From Scalesia atractyloides (Eukaryota; Streptophyta; Magnoliopsida; Asterales; Asteraceae): a DNA stretch of 64,000 nucleotides. Position 1 is the first letter of the stretch. Each line of letters begins with the position of its first letter. The notes beneath the pieces are model-generated. The model saw only the letters and a program-made list of their open reading frames with translations, was not told where the DNA came from and made no database searches. Positions 23,866 to 36,680 of the stretch are shown one piece after another. The translations under genes were made by a program, and so were the position numbers. Location of the stretch: NCBI GenBank assembly GCA_947069175.1, contig CAMTDV010000027.1:41305369-41369368 (forward strand), given 5' to 3'.

Positions 23866-23880
23866 ATTCTACCCTCCTTA
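23866..23880 (-). promoter_or_regulatory. Polypurine tract of E
   Basis: On the minus strand this is AAGGAGGGTAGAAT directly before the LTR start TGTAACACCCC. It is the plus-strand primer for reverse transcription. Confidence 0.75.
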
Positions 23881-23906
23881 GAGAAGGTTTCGTCCCCGAA
23901 ACCTGA

Positions 23907-26900
23907 TTAAGTACCGAATAAAGCTGGGTAATATTTTCGCATTTCTTCCTCTGGCTCCCAAGTAAGATCCGATCTCTTCCTATGTTGCCATTGAACTAGC
24001 ACTTGCTTGAACTTCTTGTTACATAAGATTTTTACTTTGGAATCTTTTATAGCCACTGGTCTTTCTACATAATTCATTCTTTCATCTACCACAATGTCTT
24101 CGAGGGGTATATGAGCCATTTCATCCGTAAGGCATTTCCGTAGTTGTGACACATGAAAGGTGTCATGAATACCATCTAAGGATGGAGGTAATTGTAGACG
24201 ATATGCTACCTTTCCAACACGAGCTAAAATTTTATACAGCCCTATATAACGAGGACCCAACTTCCCTCGTTTACGAAATCGAATTACACCCTTCCATGGG
24301 GAGACTTTTAGCAATACCCGATCTCCCACTAGGAATTCAATAGGACGCCTTCTTTTGTCTGCATATGACTTTTGTTGGTCCTGTGCTGCCTTTAATCGAG
24401 CTCGTACAAGATCAATCTTTTCATTGGTCATTACCACTATATCCTTAGTGGCAAGCTCTCTTTGTCCCACTTCTTCCCAACATACAGGGGTTCTACATTT
24501 CCTTCCATACAACATTTCGTACGGTGCCATCTTAATACTACTTTGATTGCTATTGTTATACAAAAATTCTACCAGTGGCAAGTGGTCATCCCAGTTTTCC
24601 CCGAAATCCAAGACACATGCCCTTAACATATCAACTAAGGTCTATATGGTTCTTTCTGATTGACCATCCATTTGAGGATGGTATGCGGTACTCAAGTGTA
24701 GTTTGGTGCCCATATCTTCATGGAATCTTTTCCAATAACGGGAAGTAAATTTGGTGTCTCGATCCGAGACGATAGATACAGTTACTCCGTGACGGGAAAC
24801 TATTTCATTCACAAATATTTCAGCCATTCTTTCTGAAGAGTAAGTCTCTCGTATTGGTAAGAAATGAGCACTTTTCGTGAGACGGTCGACAACCACCCAA
24901 ATGGCATCGTGTCCCCTTTTTGTCTTAGGAAGTTTAGTTACCAAATCCATGGTCACATTTTCCCACTTCCATACAAGAATTTCCAATGGTTGTAAGTTCC
25001 CATACGGCCTCTAATGTTCTGCTTTCACTTGAGAACATGTTAACATTTGGATACATACTTGAAAACGTCGCGTTTCATTCCCGGCCACCAATAATTTTCT
25101 TTCAAATCCCGATAATTTTGGTGGCCCCCAGATGAACTAAGTAGTGGGACTTGTGCGCTTCTTCTAGTAATAGAATCTTTATGTCACAATGGCGTGGTAT
25201 CCAAGTCCGTCCATACCTTGTTTTAATTCCACTTGCGTTCGTTTCAAGCTTGTCGACAACCCTTTCGTCCTTTCTCTTTTTGGTTCATTCGCATTCAATG
25301 ACTTAGCTTGGGCTTCTCTTATTGCTTCGATAAGGTTAGGTGTGACTATCATTCTCATCGACTTAATACGAATAGGCGGCGGATATCCCTTTCGGCTTAA
25401 AGCGTCTGCTACGACATTGGCTTTACCTGGATGGTAAAGAATGTCGCAATCATAATCTTTAATCAGTTTTAGCCACCTTCGTTGTCTCATATTAAGGTCT
25501 TTTTGTTCGAAGAAGTATGTGAGACTCTTTTGATCTGAGTAGATGGTACTTTTCGTTCCGTACAAGTAGTGTCTCCAAATCTTCAAAGCAAAAACTACAG
25601 CTGCCAATTCTAAATCATGAGTCGGATAATTACCTTCATGCTGTTTAAGTTGTCTTGAAGCATAGGCAATGACCTTGCCTCGTTGCATCAAGACACATCC
25701 CAACCCTTGATGCGAGGCATCCGTGTATACTACTAATTCTTCTGTTCCTTTTGTAAGGTTAAAGCCGGAGAACTTGACAATTTTTCCTTTAGCATAAGGA
25801 AGGCTTTTTCTTGTTCAACACCCCATAAAAAATTTTCTTCTTTCTTGGTCAATCTGGTTATAGGCAGGGATATTTTAGACAAATTTTGGATAAATCTCCT
25901 ATAATAACCAGCTAAGCCTAGGAAACTTCTTACTTCATTCGCATTTTTCGGAGGCAACCAATTAATCACGGCTTCTACTTTAGATGGATCCACTGAAATT
26001 CCTTTCTCATCAATCACATGACCTAAGAATTGCACCTTTCTGAGCCAAAATGCACATTTGGAAAACTTAGCTTATAATCGTTCCTTTCGGAGTGTTTCGA
26101 GCACTGTACGTAAATGATGAGCATGTTCGAGTTCACTTTGAGAGTATACCAAAATATCATCTATAAATACTATGACAAATTTGTCTAGCATGTTTCGGCA
26201 TACTCTATTCATTAAATCCATAAATGCGGCCGGGCGTTAGTCAATCCGAAGGACATTACTAGAAACTCATAATGTCCATAACGAGTTCTAAACACGGTCT
26301 TAGCTACATCTTCCTCCCTCACCCGTAACCGGTGATATCCCGAACGCAGGTCAATCTTTGAAAACCAACTCGCCCCTTGTAATTGATCGAAAAGATCATC
26401 TATTCTCGGTAAGGGATATCGGTTTTTCACTATGAGTTTATTGAGCTCACGATAGTCGATGCACATACGCATCGACCCATCCTTCTTCTTTACAAACAGG
26501 ACAGGTGCTCCCCAAGGGGATAATAAAACCCTTGTCAAGGAGTTCTTGTATTTGAACCATTAGTTCTCGTACTTCAGTGGGTGCTAGCCGATAAGAAGCT
26601 TTGCTACTGGCTTAGCATTTGGTTCCAGTTCGATTCGAAATTCTACTTCTCGTTCAGGTGGTAATCCTGGTAAATCATCCGGAAACACATCCGGATATTC
26701 ATTCACAATTCTTGTATCATCTATTCTTGGGGTATCTTGTTTAGTATCGACCACATAAGCTAAGAAGGCCTTACCTCCGTTTCTTACATGTTTAATCGCT
26801 TCAACAATGGTACATAACTTATTTTCTACCATTCGTTCCCAATGATTACTCACTTGCTTCCCTTTAGGAGATATAACACGAATAACCTTACTTTCACATA

Positions 26901-27153
26901 AAATTTCCCCGTGGTGTCGGGATAGCCAATCCATGCCCACCAGTACTTTGAATTCTCCCAAAACCATGGGAATTAGACCAATATCAAATTCTTCGTCTTC
27001 TATGATAAGTTTACAATTCCTACATATCTCATGTAACAAGCAATCTGCTATTTCTACTTCTAGATGTATAGGCATTCTTTCTATCACATGAAGAGGAATG
27101 AATAAGTTTGTTTGAAACAAATGACCTGCTAGCTCCAGTATCAAACAATACAT
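23907..27153 (-). pseudogene. pol of chromovirus E, broken
   Basis: The protease active site LFDTGASRSFVS overlaps the end of the gag region (about 27130). RT contains LNKLIVKNRYPLPRID and FRTRYGHYEF, and breaks near 26230. RNase H (25703 downwards: MGCVLMQRGKVIAYASRQLK) ends in DALSRKG. The integrase zinc region is frameshifted (about 25000-25180). The core (MDLVTKLPKTKRGHDAIWVV, then VSDRDTKFTS) ends at an in-frame TAG at 24641 after SERTI. The C-terminal part has GDRVLLKVSPWKG and a chromodomain-like end (RSDLTWEPEEEMRKYYP) to 23907. The position of the stop matches that in copy A. Confidence 0.87.
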
Positions 27154-28292
27154 ATGTAGGTATAGAGTTTAACACAAATATACCTGATACAACATTCGGG
27201 TGGGCTCTTACTTCTGACGAGATCTGAAACATTCTTCCTCTAGCCCTTGGGATTTCTTCCTTCTTTCCTTCCTTCTTTGTTCCTTGCTTGAGCATTGGGC
27301 ATTCAGCTTTCACATGGCCTGATTCGTTACAATTGTAACATACTCGTTTTCGATTAGGATAGTTGTAGTACGGATGCCACTCTTGACCATAATTGTAGCA
27401 CCCCTTTCTTCCCATTAAACATTCTCCCGTGTGAAGTTTCCCACATGTCTTGCATCAAGGAAATCCTCCCTTAGAAGTCTTTTTCTTACTATGATCATAA
27501 TGCTTGGTCTTCTTGGGAGTTCCTTGAGTTGTTCCCTTTTCAACTTGTCTTTTCTCCCCTCGCTCTTCTTGCCCAATTAATGAGCCCGTTCAAAGTTTCA
27601 CATTTAGAAGAAGTGATGAACTGTCTGTATTCGGCTTTTAGCATATCATGGTAGCAGTTAATCTTCATCCTCTCTGTCCTTGTGAATTCCTTATAAAACT
27701 TTATCTTGTTGAGGAAAATGTTCGTGATTTCATCGATTGTTTCATTCTTCTGTCGAAGACGGAGGAAGTCTTCTTGAATTCTATCTATGGCCGACTGGGG
27801 ACAATGATACTTCATGAAGGGTTCCTTAAATTCTTGCCATGTGAGAGTTTGTAGTTTATCCTCACCTACCTCCTTACTATACGCATCCCACCAATCCTTC
27901 GCTTGTCATTGAAGTTGCCCTGTGGCCAACATTACTTGATCTTCCTTCTCACAATGGCTTCGTATGAACACCCCTTCTATGTTGGAGATCCATCTTTGAC
28001 ATTCTATGGGGTCTATTTCCCCATTATAAGATGCAGGTTTGCACGCCATGAATTCCTTATACGTGCACCGACGTGCTTCTTTCTTGCTTTGTATTCCGCT
28101 TATCATTTCTTTCAGCTCGTCTATCATGCTGGTCATCATAGTTTCCACTATGCTTAAAACTTGACTTTCTACTTCTTGTGCTATACGAGGGACATTTGCA
28201 TCAAGTTCCTTTACTACTTCATCCGTAATCAGCTTATTTAATTCATCCTGACGTATTTGTTCCGTAGCGTTTGAACCTCCTTCATCCGTCAT
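27029..28292 (-). pseudogene. gag of chromovirus E, broken
   Basis: The start at 28292 gives MTDEGGSNATEQIRQDEL. A capsid segment follows (KEFMACKPASYNGEIDPI; WISNIEGVFIRSHC). A stop near 27905 interrupts it, and a second piece runs 27815-27540. A zinc knuckle (CYNCNESGHVKAEC) is encoded near 27330 in the last piece, 27415-27029, which runs into protease. The N-terminal domain is unlike that of A, C and D, so E is a separate family. Confidence 0.82.
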
Positions 28293-28508
28293 CTACAATC
28301 GCATACTTATGTTAGATATCATACTATTCATTCATATGTAAGTGTACATCTATATACACATATATCATCCTATATATTGCATAATCTCAAAACCCCATTC
28401 TTATAGGTTACGGGTTCATATAATTCTCATCACAACATTCTTGATGTGCTAATCGAAACATACTTCCGTCTGTGCACACAACTTTCTTCTCCATTCATAC
28501 ATATTATT

Positions 28509-28548
<40 letters not shown>

Positions 28549-29124
28549 TTAACTGGCTCACCATCATGGTTTCATTCACATTCTGGTGCCCTTCTAGAGT
28601 TTAACTAATGTTTAAGACGGGTCTGGAAGTCTTGGCACAATAAAATACCAAATTTCAAATTTTTATTTGGGGGGTGGCGTCGGTGACGGCCTTGAGCGGC
28701 GTCGCTGACGGGTCTTAGATTGGAGCGTCGCTGGCATTGTTGCGTAGACAGTAGGTTTATGCGTCGAAAGTCAGGGGTGGAGTCACCGATGCCACAGGTG
28801 GCCGTCGCCGACACCCCGTCTGTTCTGCAGACGCTGCACAGCTCCAAACAGCTTAAAAATTCAACTTTCGAGCCCCATTTTGACCCCTTTACAGTCTCGT
28901 ATCATTAATAACATTCCATAATAATCCTTCTCAAGTTATTCTCGTGAGACTTTCACAATACCTTCCCGTTTTTCCATATTTTAAAAGCATAATGTTAAAC
29001 TTCTAAAGAACACTTACCAATTTGCACTTCGGAACGAACACAAACTTGCATGAGCTTTCGGTTTGCATTCCAGTACCCTGGTTCGAATACTCGAATCCCT
29101 CAAACCTTGTCTCTGATACCAACT
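28293..29124 (-). other. 5' leader of E with a (TA)n run and a GC-rich block
   Basis: This is the non-coding leader between the primer site and gag. It contains a (TA)n microsatellite at about 28510-28546 and a GC-rich stretch at 28670-28830, with repeated GTCG/GACG words, inside otherwise AT-rich DNA. The primer site (TGGTATCAGAG on the minus strand) lies at 29111-29121, three bases from the LTR. Confidence 0.7.
28510..28546. repeat. (TA)n microsatellite
   Basis: A TA run of about 36 bp in the leader of element E. A similar run lies at 48900-48941. Confidence 0.9.
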
Positions 29125-30750
29125 TGAAATGCCCAAAATCTATAAAAGCCACAATACCAAAATTTCTCCGAAAAGGTTATCTCTGTAACATAATTTTTTT
29201 ACCAAAATACCCTTTTGTCTAGTTTCGTTTTCATTATCATCAAGACCTTCTTAATAACATTAAAAAAAAGTACTTACCAAACTACAATATCAATTATAAT
29301 ACTTACAAAAGACCCAAATACCATATTTTACATTTTTAAGTCTAAAAGAGTTTCAACCCCGTTTGATGTTCAAACATAACCGGAAGCGCATTAAGGGCAT
29401 TAAGATGTGTTCGCTCCAAGCTTGTCAATTTAAACATGCGATTTACCTATCATTCACATTATGAAAAAAAATAATTAGTAAGTATAAATCAACAATCACT
29501 TAAATTATGTTCATTAGTATTATGGATTGTTGACCCATTTGTTAAACTCAACAAAATGACTTTCATTCTAATGGTAATTTATTCGCCTTAGCTCAAATGA
29601 CGAAGAATCATACATTTCCAAGAATGACGTTCAATTATCATTCCCATTCTCATCCGTCAATAACGGATGTAAACATGTCTCTTACTTTCTCATTTCAATG
29701 ATTACTTCAAATCCACTTCAACAATTCGCTACATCTATTCATCCACTTTACTTTGAAATCAACACAATAGAATTACTATCTTACTCATTTTAAAAGTAGA
29801 CGAAGTTCATAAGAACTTACCGTGATCTTGCATCTCGATTGTCTTCATTTGACTTATATCTCCTTCTTTCTTCACTCCTATAAGATGCATCATTACATAT
29901 TTAGCTTTCTTATTATCCATTACATACACACACTTTGACTTTCAATCATGATGTTAATTAACGGCATATAATTCCATTTTCATACTAATTCATCAATCTA
30001 ACAAAGTTTAAAACCCAACTAATTCAAGTTAAGCATTTCATCGAATATGTGTTGTGCATATCATCAGCAAAGCATAATGTACAAGTAGTTAAAGCACATT
30101 CTTCCTAGTTCATCTATGGTTTAACATAATCATTCAATTCTCACAATTCTTCATCATAATCATGCACCTCATGTTTTTATCAAATCATCTACCAACATAT
30201 CTTCCTCAACACTATCCTAACCATCGTCATCATACTAATTCATATATAAGTTTCTCTAACCTTCAATATTCTACAAACACAAATGGGTTTTATCCCAAAT
30301 CATCGATGTTATCAAATTAAGCACACTAAAACTCCTACACATTAATAATAACTAACACTCATGTTCAATTTAATATTTCATTCACAGATTACACATAACT
30401 CATTTCATCATTCATCACTAAAACTAAAAATTTAACTTACTTGACGTTAAGAACACTTAAATGATTATGAATCTTAGTTCATGCATAGACTTTAACTTCA
30501 ATCTTCCTTTCAATTTTGTAGATTTGTAGTGTTTAGGGTTCTTCTTCTTCTACTCCTGCTTGTATTCGACACACACATCTCTGATGATGTGTGGGTATTT
30601 TTATTTAACTTAATATAATTTGTACTTTCATTCTATTCACTTTCAGTCCCTCAAGTTTGGTGTTTATTTTAATAGTAGCTAAGATTTTATTTTCATACTT
30701 ATTTATCTCTCAATTTTTATTGATTAGTGTATGGAATTTGGGGTGTTACA
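29125..30750 (-). repeat. 5' LTR of E
   Basis: 1626 bp, TGAAATGCCC...GTGTTACA on the plus strand, followed by the target duplication CATTT at 30751-30755. It pairs with 22233-23865. Confidence 0.93.
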
Positions 30751-30755
30751 CATTT

Positions 30756-31233
30756 GTTCCCGTTACATACGGGTAGAGCGTCACGTTGGCTAATTAGATC
30801 GGCTCCGTTTGATTGAGCCTTGATCTCACAGCACATCGCTTATCGTGCTCACATGTACATTGCTAGATGATTATGTGGTTTGTGGTTAGATTACATATAC
30901 GTTGCTCATATTTGGTTTATGCACGTTTTATTACATTAATAAACATATCAGTTCTTTCTAATGTTTAAACGGGATTCACTCACCAACTTTTGTTGACCCA
31001 AATCTCTATTTTTACACATGATACAGGTGATCGGGGTGAAGCAAGGAACACTTAGGACTTGGGCCTAAGAAGAAAAAAATGAAGCTTTACTTGAAAGTCT
31101 TGTTTAGAACATTTTGTGTTTGTGTGGATTATGCGTGTTGTTAATATTTCTTTTCATTTAAATTAATAACTATGAAACATTTATAATAGTAATTGTCATG
31201 AGCTTTGATGAAAACCCGGGTCAGGGTGTGACA
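30756..31233 (+). repeat. 5' LTR of D, last part
   Basis: It continues the D LTR after E and matches about 38140-38651. It carries the GGCTC/GAGCC hairpin (30797-30825) and the CAAC/GTTG hairpin (about 30984-30996). A deletion of about 27 bp relative to the 3' LTR lies just before the end (near 31218). Confidence 0.88.
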
Positions 31234-31364
31234 GAGCCGACCAAAGAAGAAAATGGTGGTTCGTGATCGTTTACATGCCAACAAAGTGTTAATGAATTAT
31301 TATTTTGTGGAGAATCCGGTCTACAATGCCGAAACGTTTAGGAATAGGTTTTGTTTACCAAACG
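31234..31364 (+). repeat. Misplaced 131-bp copy of Harbinger transposase flank inside D
   Basis: The sequence matches 38652 to about 38780, which lies outside the D 3' LTR. It joins the D leader at TACCAAA, a short stretch shared by the transposase gene and the chromovirus leader. The reading frame (DRLHANKVLMN, then NPVYNAETFRNRF) is intact here but frameshifted in the outside copy, so this copy arose before that lesion. Confidence 0.88.
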
Positions 31365-31589
31365 TTGTGTGAACTAACCCCACTTTAAGTTGTCACTGTG
31401 TCTACACAAGGACACCTTCCGACCTTATATTTCGCGATCATGTTTTATGATTTTCATTCGGGTGGTGCAAGTGTTAACAGGCCAAAATCAATGTGAACCC
31501 TACAAAGCTCAATAGTCATGGGGGCCCACATGACTACCTAGGCCAAGTATGGGGGACATATGGGGGCCCAAACACGAGCAAGGCCCAAG

Positions 31590-31604
31590 ACATCCAGTGG
31601 ATGT
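31590..31604 (+). promoter_or_regulatory. Conserved leader hairpin of D
   Basis: The stem ACATCC/GGATGT with loop AGT ends 102 bp before the gag start. It is the same stem as in A and C with a different loop. Confidence 0.5.
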
Positions 31605-31705
31605 AGTGAATTTATTTTCCCGTTTGTTTTGTGAATGTTAATTTCTAAATATGACACATGACACCTAACCACCAAACTCATAAACTCATTATGTATTTCT
31701 TGTAG

Positions 31706-33070
31706 ATGTCTTCTAGGCACTCTCGTGGAGGTGGGAGATCAGGAAGATCCGGCGAGCGTATGGCTGCTCAAATAGCCCAACAAATGGCCGCTGTAATTCC
31801 CGATATTGTAATTCAAGTCCAACAAGCTCTCGCTGCTAATCCTGTCAACCCAATCAATCAGGAGGGTCAAAATGCTGCCAACGCACCCACAAACACCACC
31901 AAGTGCACCTACAAGCACTTCAACTCATGTGACCCTCCAAAGTATAAAGGGACTGAAGGGGTCACTGCTCTCCTTCGATGGTTTGAAGAGATGGAGAGTA
32001 CCTTACTCAACTGTGCTTGTCCCAACGACTGTAAGGTTCGTTACGCTACTAGTCATCCGTATGGGGTAGCACTCACGTGGTGGGATCCTGAAAAGGGCAG
32101 ACGAGGCGCCGAAGTCGCGGTAGCCCTAACTTGGGAACAACTTCGAGAGCTCATGACTGCTGGAAGATGAGTTCTATTTCTTGAAATAGAAAGAGGGAGA
32201 CCATATAACCTACAACAAAAGGTTTCTCGAGTTGATTCAAATGGTTCCCAATTTGTTCACTCCTCTTTACCATTTGATCGAGCACTACATTCGGGGTCTT
32301 CCTTCGAAGATTCAGGACCTGTGATGAGTACTACGCCTGCAACTCTGGAGGAAGCAATAGAGCTAGCTACTAAGCTCATCAAAAAACGGGGATTTCAAAG
32401 ACAAGAAGAAGAAAGATAAAACTCCAACTAAAACCCCTAACCCAACACAAATTGGATCCTCTTCTCGATTCGCTGGCTAGAGAAAACGAAATGGGAAGAA
32501 TTTTTTCCGTCGCTCAAACAAACCAACCAACTCAACACAATTAACCTATTGTCGCCGCTCCAATCACCCAAGTTGGTCCTCCTACCGCTCCATTCAAGAA
32601 ACAGTATACAGGTCCTCACCCAAAATGCAATCGATTGCCAATACCACCACCCTCTTATGAACCCATGTCTTCACTGCACAAATTGTGGCCGTGCAGGTCA
32701 TACAATCCAAACCTGCTGCTCTCTTCAAAGACCAATCCGCAACCAACCCCAAGCCCAACCAAACAACCAAGTGGTGGACCAAGCTCCCTACCAACAACTT
32801 TTATTACTACCACCTGCTCAACCAATGGCTCAACCCTTCTATCAACCTAACTATCCTATGATGCCACCCGTCAGTGCTTGTTTCAATTGCGGAGATCTAA
32901 CTCATTTTCGCAACAAATGTCCACGTTTAGTGAACATCATCAATGCACAAGCCCAAGCTAATCCTGTGAACCAAGCCAATCTGCCAGCAAGAGGTAGAGC
33001 TTTTAACATCAATGCCAACCAGGCTAGTGCGGATAACAATGTGGTCAATGGTACGTTTCCTATTGACGAA
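31706..33070 (+). pseudogene. gag of chromovirus D, broken
   Basis: The start at 31706 (MSSRHSRGGGRSGRSGERM) is followed by the capsid core (FNSCDPPKYKGTEGVTALL; GVALTWWD). The frame is lost at about 32170 through a deletion. Remnants continue to 32400. A region with two zinc knuckles (CTNCGRAGHTIQTC near 32685 and CFNCGDLTHFRNKC near 32880) is in another frame. Confidence 0.83.
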
Positions 33071-36000
33071 GTTATGCATCTATTCTTTTTTACACTGGCG
33101 TGGATAAGAGTTTTGTGTCCCTAGAGCTCGAATCTATTCTTGGTTTACCTCGCGTTAGTCTAGCCGAATCATTTACAGTTGAAGTAGAAGACGGTGAACC
33201 TATTACGTTAGATTCTATCATTCGTGATTGCACTCTTACTCTCAATGATCATGATTTTCCAATCCTCCTATGAAATTGGGAAGTTTTGACGTCATCATTG
33301 GAATGGACTGGCATAGTTAGCATCACGCTGAAGTTTTTTGTTATGAAAAATTATTCGAATTCCTCTCGCCGACGGTCAAACTCTTCGTATTTTTGGTGAA
33401 ACCCATCAGAAGGACTCAAGTTGATGTCGTGTCTTCAAGCTCGAAAATACCTTCGCAAGGACTACATAGCATTCTTAGCACACATTGTCAAGAAAGAGGG
33501 CAAGGAGAAGAAACTCGAAGACATTCCTATTGTTAGAGATTTTCCTCAAGTTTTTCCCGACGATGTTTCAGGACTTCCTCCTGTGCGAGAAGTCGAATTT
33601 CGAATCGATCTTGTACCTGGTGCTACACCAGTTGCAAAATCTCCATATCGGTTAGCCCCATCTGAAATGCAAGAGATAGCTAGCCAGCTGCAAGAGTTGT
33701 CTGATAAGGGATTCATACGTCCTAGCTCATCACCTTGGGGTGCGCCGGTTCTTTTCGTTAAGAAGAAGGATGGAACTTTTCGAATGTGTATCGACTATCG
33801 AGAGCTCAACAAGCTGACTATTAAGAACCGTTGTCCTTTACCTCGCATCGTTGACCTTCTAGATCAACTTCAGGGTGCTACTTGTTTCTCAAAAATCGAT
33901 CTTCGTTCTGGTTATCATCAGCTTAGAATACGTGAAGAAGACATTCCGAAGACTGCCTTTCGAACTCGTTACGGTCACTACGAATTCATGGTCATGCCTT
34001 TTGGTTTGACCAATGATCCCGCCATTTTCATGGATCTAATGAATAGGGTATGCAAACCCTATCTCGACCGTTTTGTCATTGTTTTTATCGATGATATTCT
34101 TATTTATTCCAAGACCAAATCAGACCATGAATGACACCTTTGACTCATTCTAACACTTTTGAAAACGGAAACGCTTTACGCTAAGTTTTCGAAATGTGAA
34201 TTTCTTGGTCATGTCGTCAACGACAAAGGAATTCATGTCGACCCTGCAAAGATTAAAGCAGTGCAAGAGTGGCAAGCTCCACGTACTCCTACCGAAGTTA
34301 GATCATTCATCGGTTTAGCTGGTTATTATCGACGTTTCATCGCCAATTTCTCTCGTATTGCCTTACCACTCATAGCTTTAACTCATAAGGGCAAGCCCAT
34401 CGTTTGGGGACCCAAGCAGGAAGAGGCTTTTCAAACCATGAAACAAAAACTTTGTGATGCACATATTCTCACTCTCCCTGACGGTTGTGAAGATTTTGTG
34501 GTCTATTGTGACGCATCAGGGCAGGGACTAGGGTGTGTCTTAATGCAAAGAGGAAAGGTGATAGCCTACGCCTCAAGGCAACTCAAAGTACATGAAAAGA
34601 ATTACACCACTCACGACCTGGAACTCGGAGCAGTCGTGTTCGCTCTAAAGATATGGAGACATTATCTCTATGGTACCAAGTGTGAGGTTTACGATGACCA
34701 CAAGAGCCTTCAACACATCTTTAATCAGAAAGAGTTAAACAAGAGGCAACGACGATGGTTCCAACTCTTAAATGATTACGATTGTGAAATACGTTATCAC
34801 CATGGTAAAGCAAATGTTGTGGCTGATGCTCTCAGTCGGAAAGAATATGCCAACTCCATTCATCTCTTGTGTTCTTAAATCGTATCTGACATTCAAAACC
34901 GCATTCGCGCAGCTCAACATACTTATGTCACAGAAAATGATGTACGAGATGAATTATCTTGTGGAGCTGAAACCAAGTTAGAATCCAAGTCTGATGGTAT
35001 TCTTTACTATCTAAACCGTATTTGGGTACCTGATCATGACAATCTTCATACTTTTCTCATGAATGAGGCCCACAAAACACGATACTCTATACATCTGGGT
35101 GCTGATAAGATATATCAAGATCTACGATACTCTTACTGGTGGCCTGGCATGAAGAAGGACATCGCCATTTTTGTCTCCAAGTGCCTCACATGTTCTAAGG
35201 TTAAAGCTGAACATCAAAGGCCCTCAGGATTACTCGTTCAACCCGAAATACCCGTTTGGAAGTGGGAAAACATAACCATGGATTTTATTACTGGGTTACC
35301 TCGCACCTCCAGTGGGCATGATATGATTTGGGTTACCATCGATCGTCTTACCAAATCCGCTCATTTTATTCCGATCCGCGAAGACTATAAGAACAAGAAG
35401 TTAGCTCGTATCTATATTGATGAAATTGTAGGTCGACATGGTGTGCCTTTAAGTATCATTTCGGATCGAGATGAACGTTTAACTTCACGAACATGGCAAG
35501 CCGTGCAATCAGCGTTAGGTACACGCTTAGATCTCAGCACCGCCTTTCACCCTCAAACTGATGGTCAATCTGAGCGCGCCATACAAACTCTTGAAGACAT
35601 GTTACGAGCATGTGTCATCAACTTCAAGGGCAATTAGGATACTCGTCTACCTTTGGTCGAATTTTCTCACATTAATAGTTACCATTCGAGTATCGGTATG
35701 GCTCCTTTTGAAGCATTATACGGTCATAACTGTCGATCACCGGTATGTTGGCATGAAATCGGTGAAGCACGGATTACTGGACCCGAATTAATTCAAGAAA
35801 CAACCAATAAGATTCTCCAAATCCGCAATAATCTTCTAGCAGCTCATAGTCATCAAAAGAGTTATGCAGATAAACGACAAAAGCCACTCGAGTTTTGTGT
35901 TGGCGATCAAGTACTTTTTAAAGTATCACCATGGAAGGGATTTGTTCGGTTTGGACAAAAAGGCAAGCTAGCACCTTGCTATGTTGGACCATTTAAAATA

Positions 36001-36335
36001 CTCGAAAGAGGGGTCCTGTAGCATATAAGCTTGACCTACCTGAAGAACTCAGCAAGATTCATCCCACGTTCCATGTATCCAACTTGAAAAGGTGCCTTGC
36101 CGAAGAAAACCACCATATACCGTTGGCAGATATTCAGATTGATGAATCGATGCATTTCGTAGAACAACCGGTAAAAATCATAGACTTCGGTGAGAAACGT
36201 TTAAGACGAAGTCGAATTCCAATAGTCAGGGTTCGTTGGGAGTCGAAACGAGGACCCGAGTTTACTTGGGAACGTGAAGACTCAATGCGCGAAAAGCACC
36301 CTCATCTTTTCCAAGACAAATCTACTACTACTTAG
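33071..36335 (+). pseudogene. pol of chromovirus D, broken
   Basis: The protease segment near 33085 reads LFYTGVDKSF, so the active-site aspartate is replaced by tyrosine. RT (33421-34134) includes RMCIDYRELNKL and FIDDIL and ends at a stop near 34132. RNase H (34159-34878) ends at a stop after LLCS. Integrase (35059-35637) has YWWPGMKKD, CLTCSK and ISDRDERLTS and ends at a stop in the GN-WD position (about 35635). The C-terminal part and chromodomain (ESKRGPEFTWERE) run 35653-36335 with a frameshift near 36015. Confidence 0.87.
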
Positions 36336-36354
36336 ATTTCGGGATGAAATTTCT

Positions 36355-36369
36355 AAAAGTAGGGGATAC
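36355..36369 (+). promoter_or_regulatory. Polypurine tract of D
   Basis: AAAAGTAGGGGATAC lies directly before the 3' LTR start TGTAAC. The same tract lies at 62189-62203 in C. Confidence 0.8.
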
Positions 36370-36599
36370 TGTAACATTTGTCATAAAACGGGTTCTAAAA
36401 CCCGCTCCGTTTTGTAATTCAAATATTCGTATGATGTTCGTTACGCATTTATGTTAAAAGTTTAAAATCTGTTATATTATTAGTATCAAATAATAAATAA
36501 GGATAATAAAGTAAAATAATAATAATATTAAAATATAAAATAATAAAGTTAAAATAATAAGGTCAATAAATAAAATTTAAATAATAAAAATAAAATAAC

Positions 36600-36680
36600 A
36601 AAAGGTATTAACTGTGGGTGTCGAACCCGTGTCTCCACCCAAACAATACACACAACACACCACCATACCACAAACACAAC
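36600..36680 (-). other. tRNA-like module antisense to LTR D
   Basis: On the minus strand a GTGGTATGGTGG segment (weak A-box) is followed by ACGGGTTCGACACCC (B-box-like) and then T-runs within about 15 nt. It lies about 235 bp from the LTR 5' terminus. The A-box half is degenerate. Confidence 0.5.

Larger units (their letters stand above)
22233..30750 (-). mobile_element. Ty3/gypsy chromovirus copy E, complete ends
   Basis: An 8.5-kb minus-strand element with LTRs at 22233-23865 and 29125-30750, flanked by a perfect 5-bp duplication CATTT (22228-22232 and 30751-30755). The empty site is preserved in the D 3' LTR (GCCCATTTGTTCC). The primer site lies next to the right LTR and the polypurine tract next to the left LTR. 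Gag, protease, RT, RNase H, integrase and chromodomain are present in order on the minus strand but broken. The LTRs (1.6 kb) are a different family from A, C and D and lack tRNA-like modules. Confidence 0.94.
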
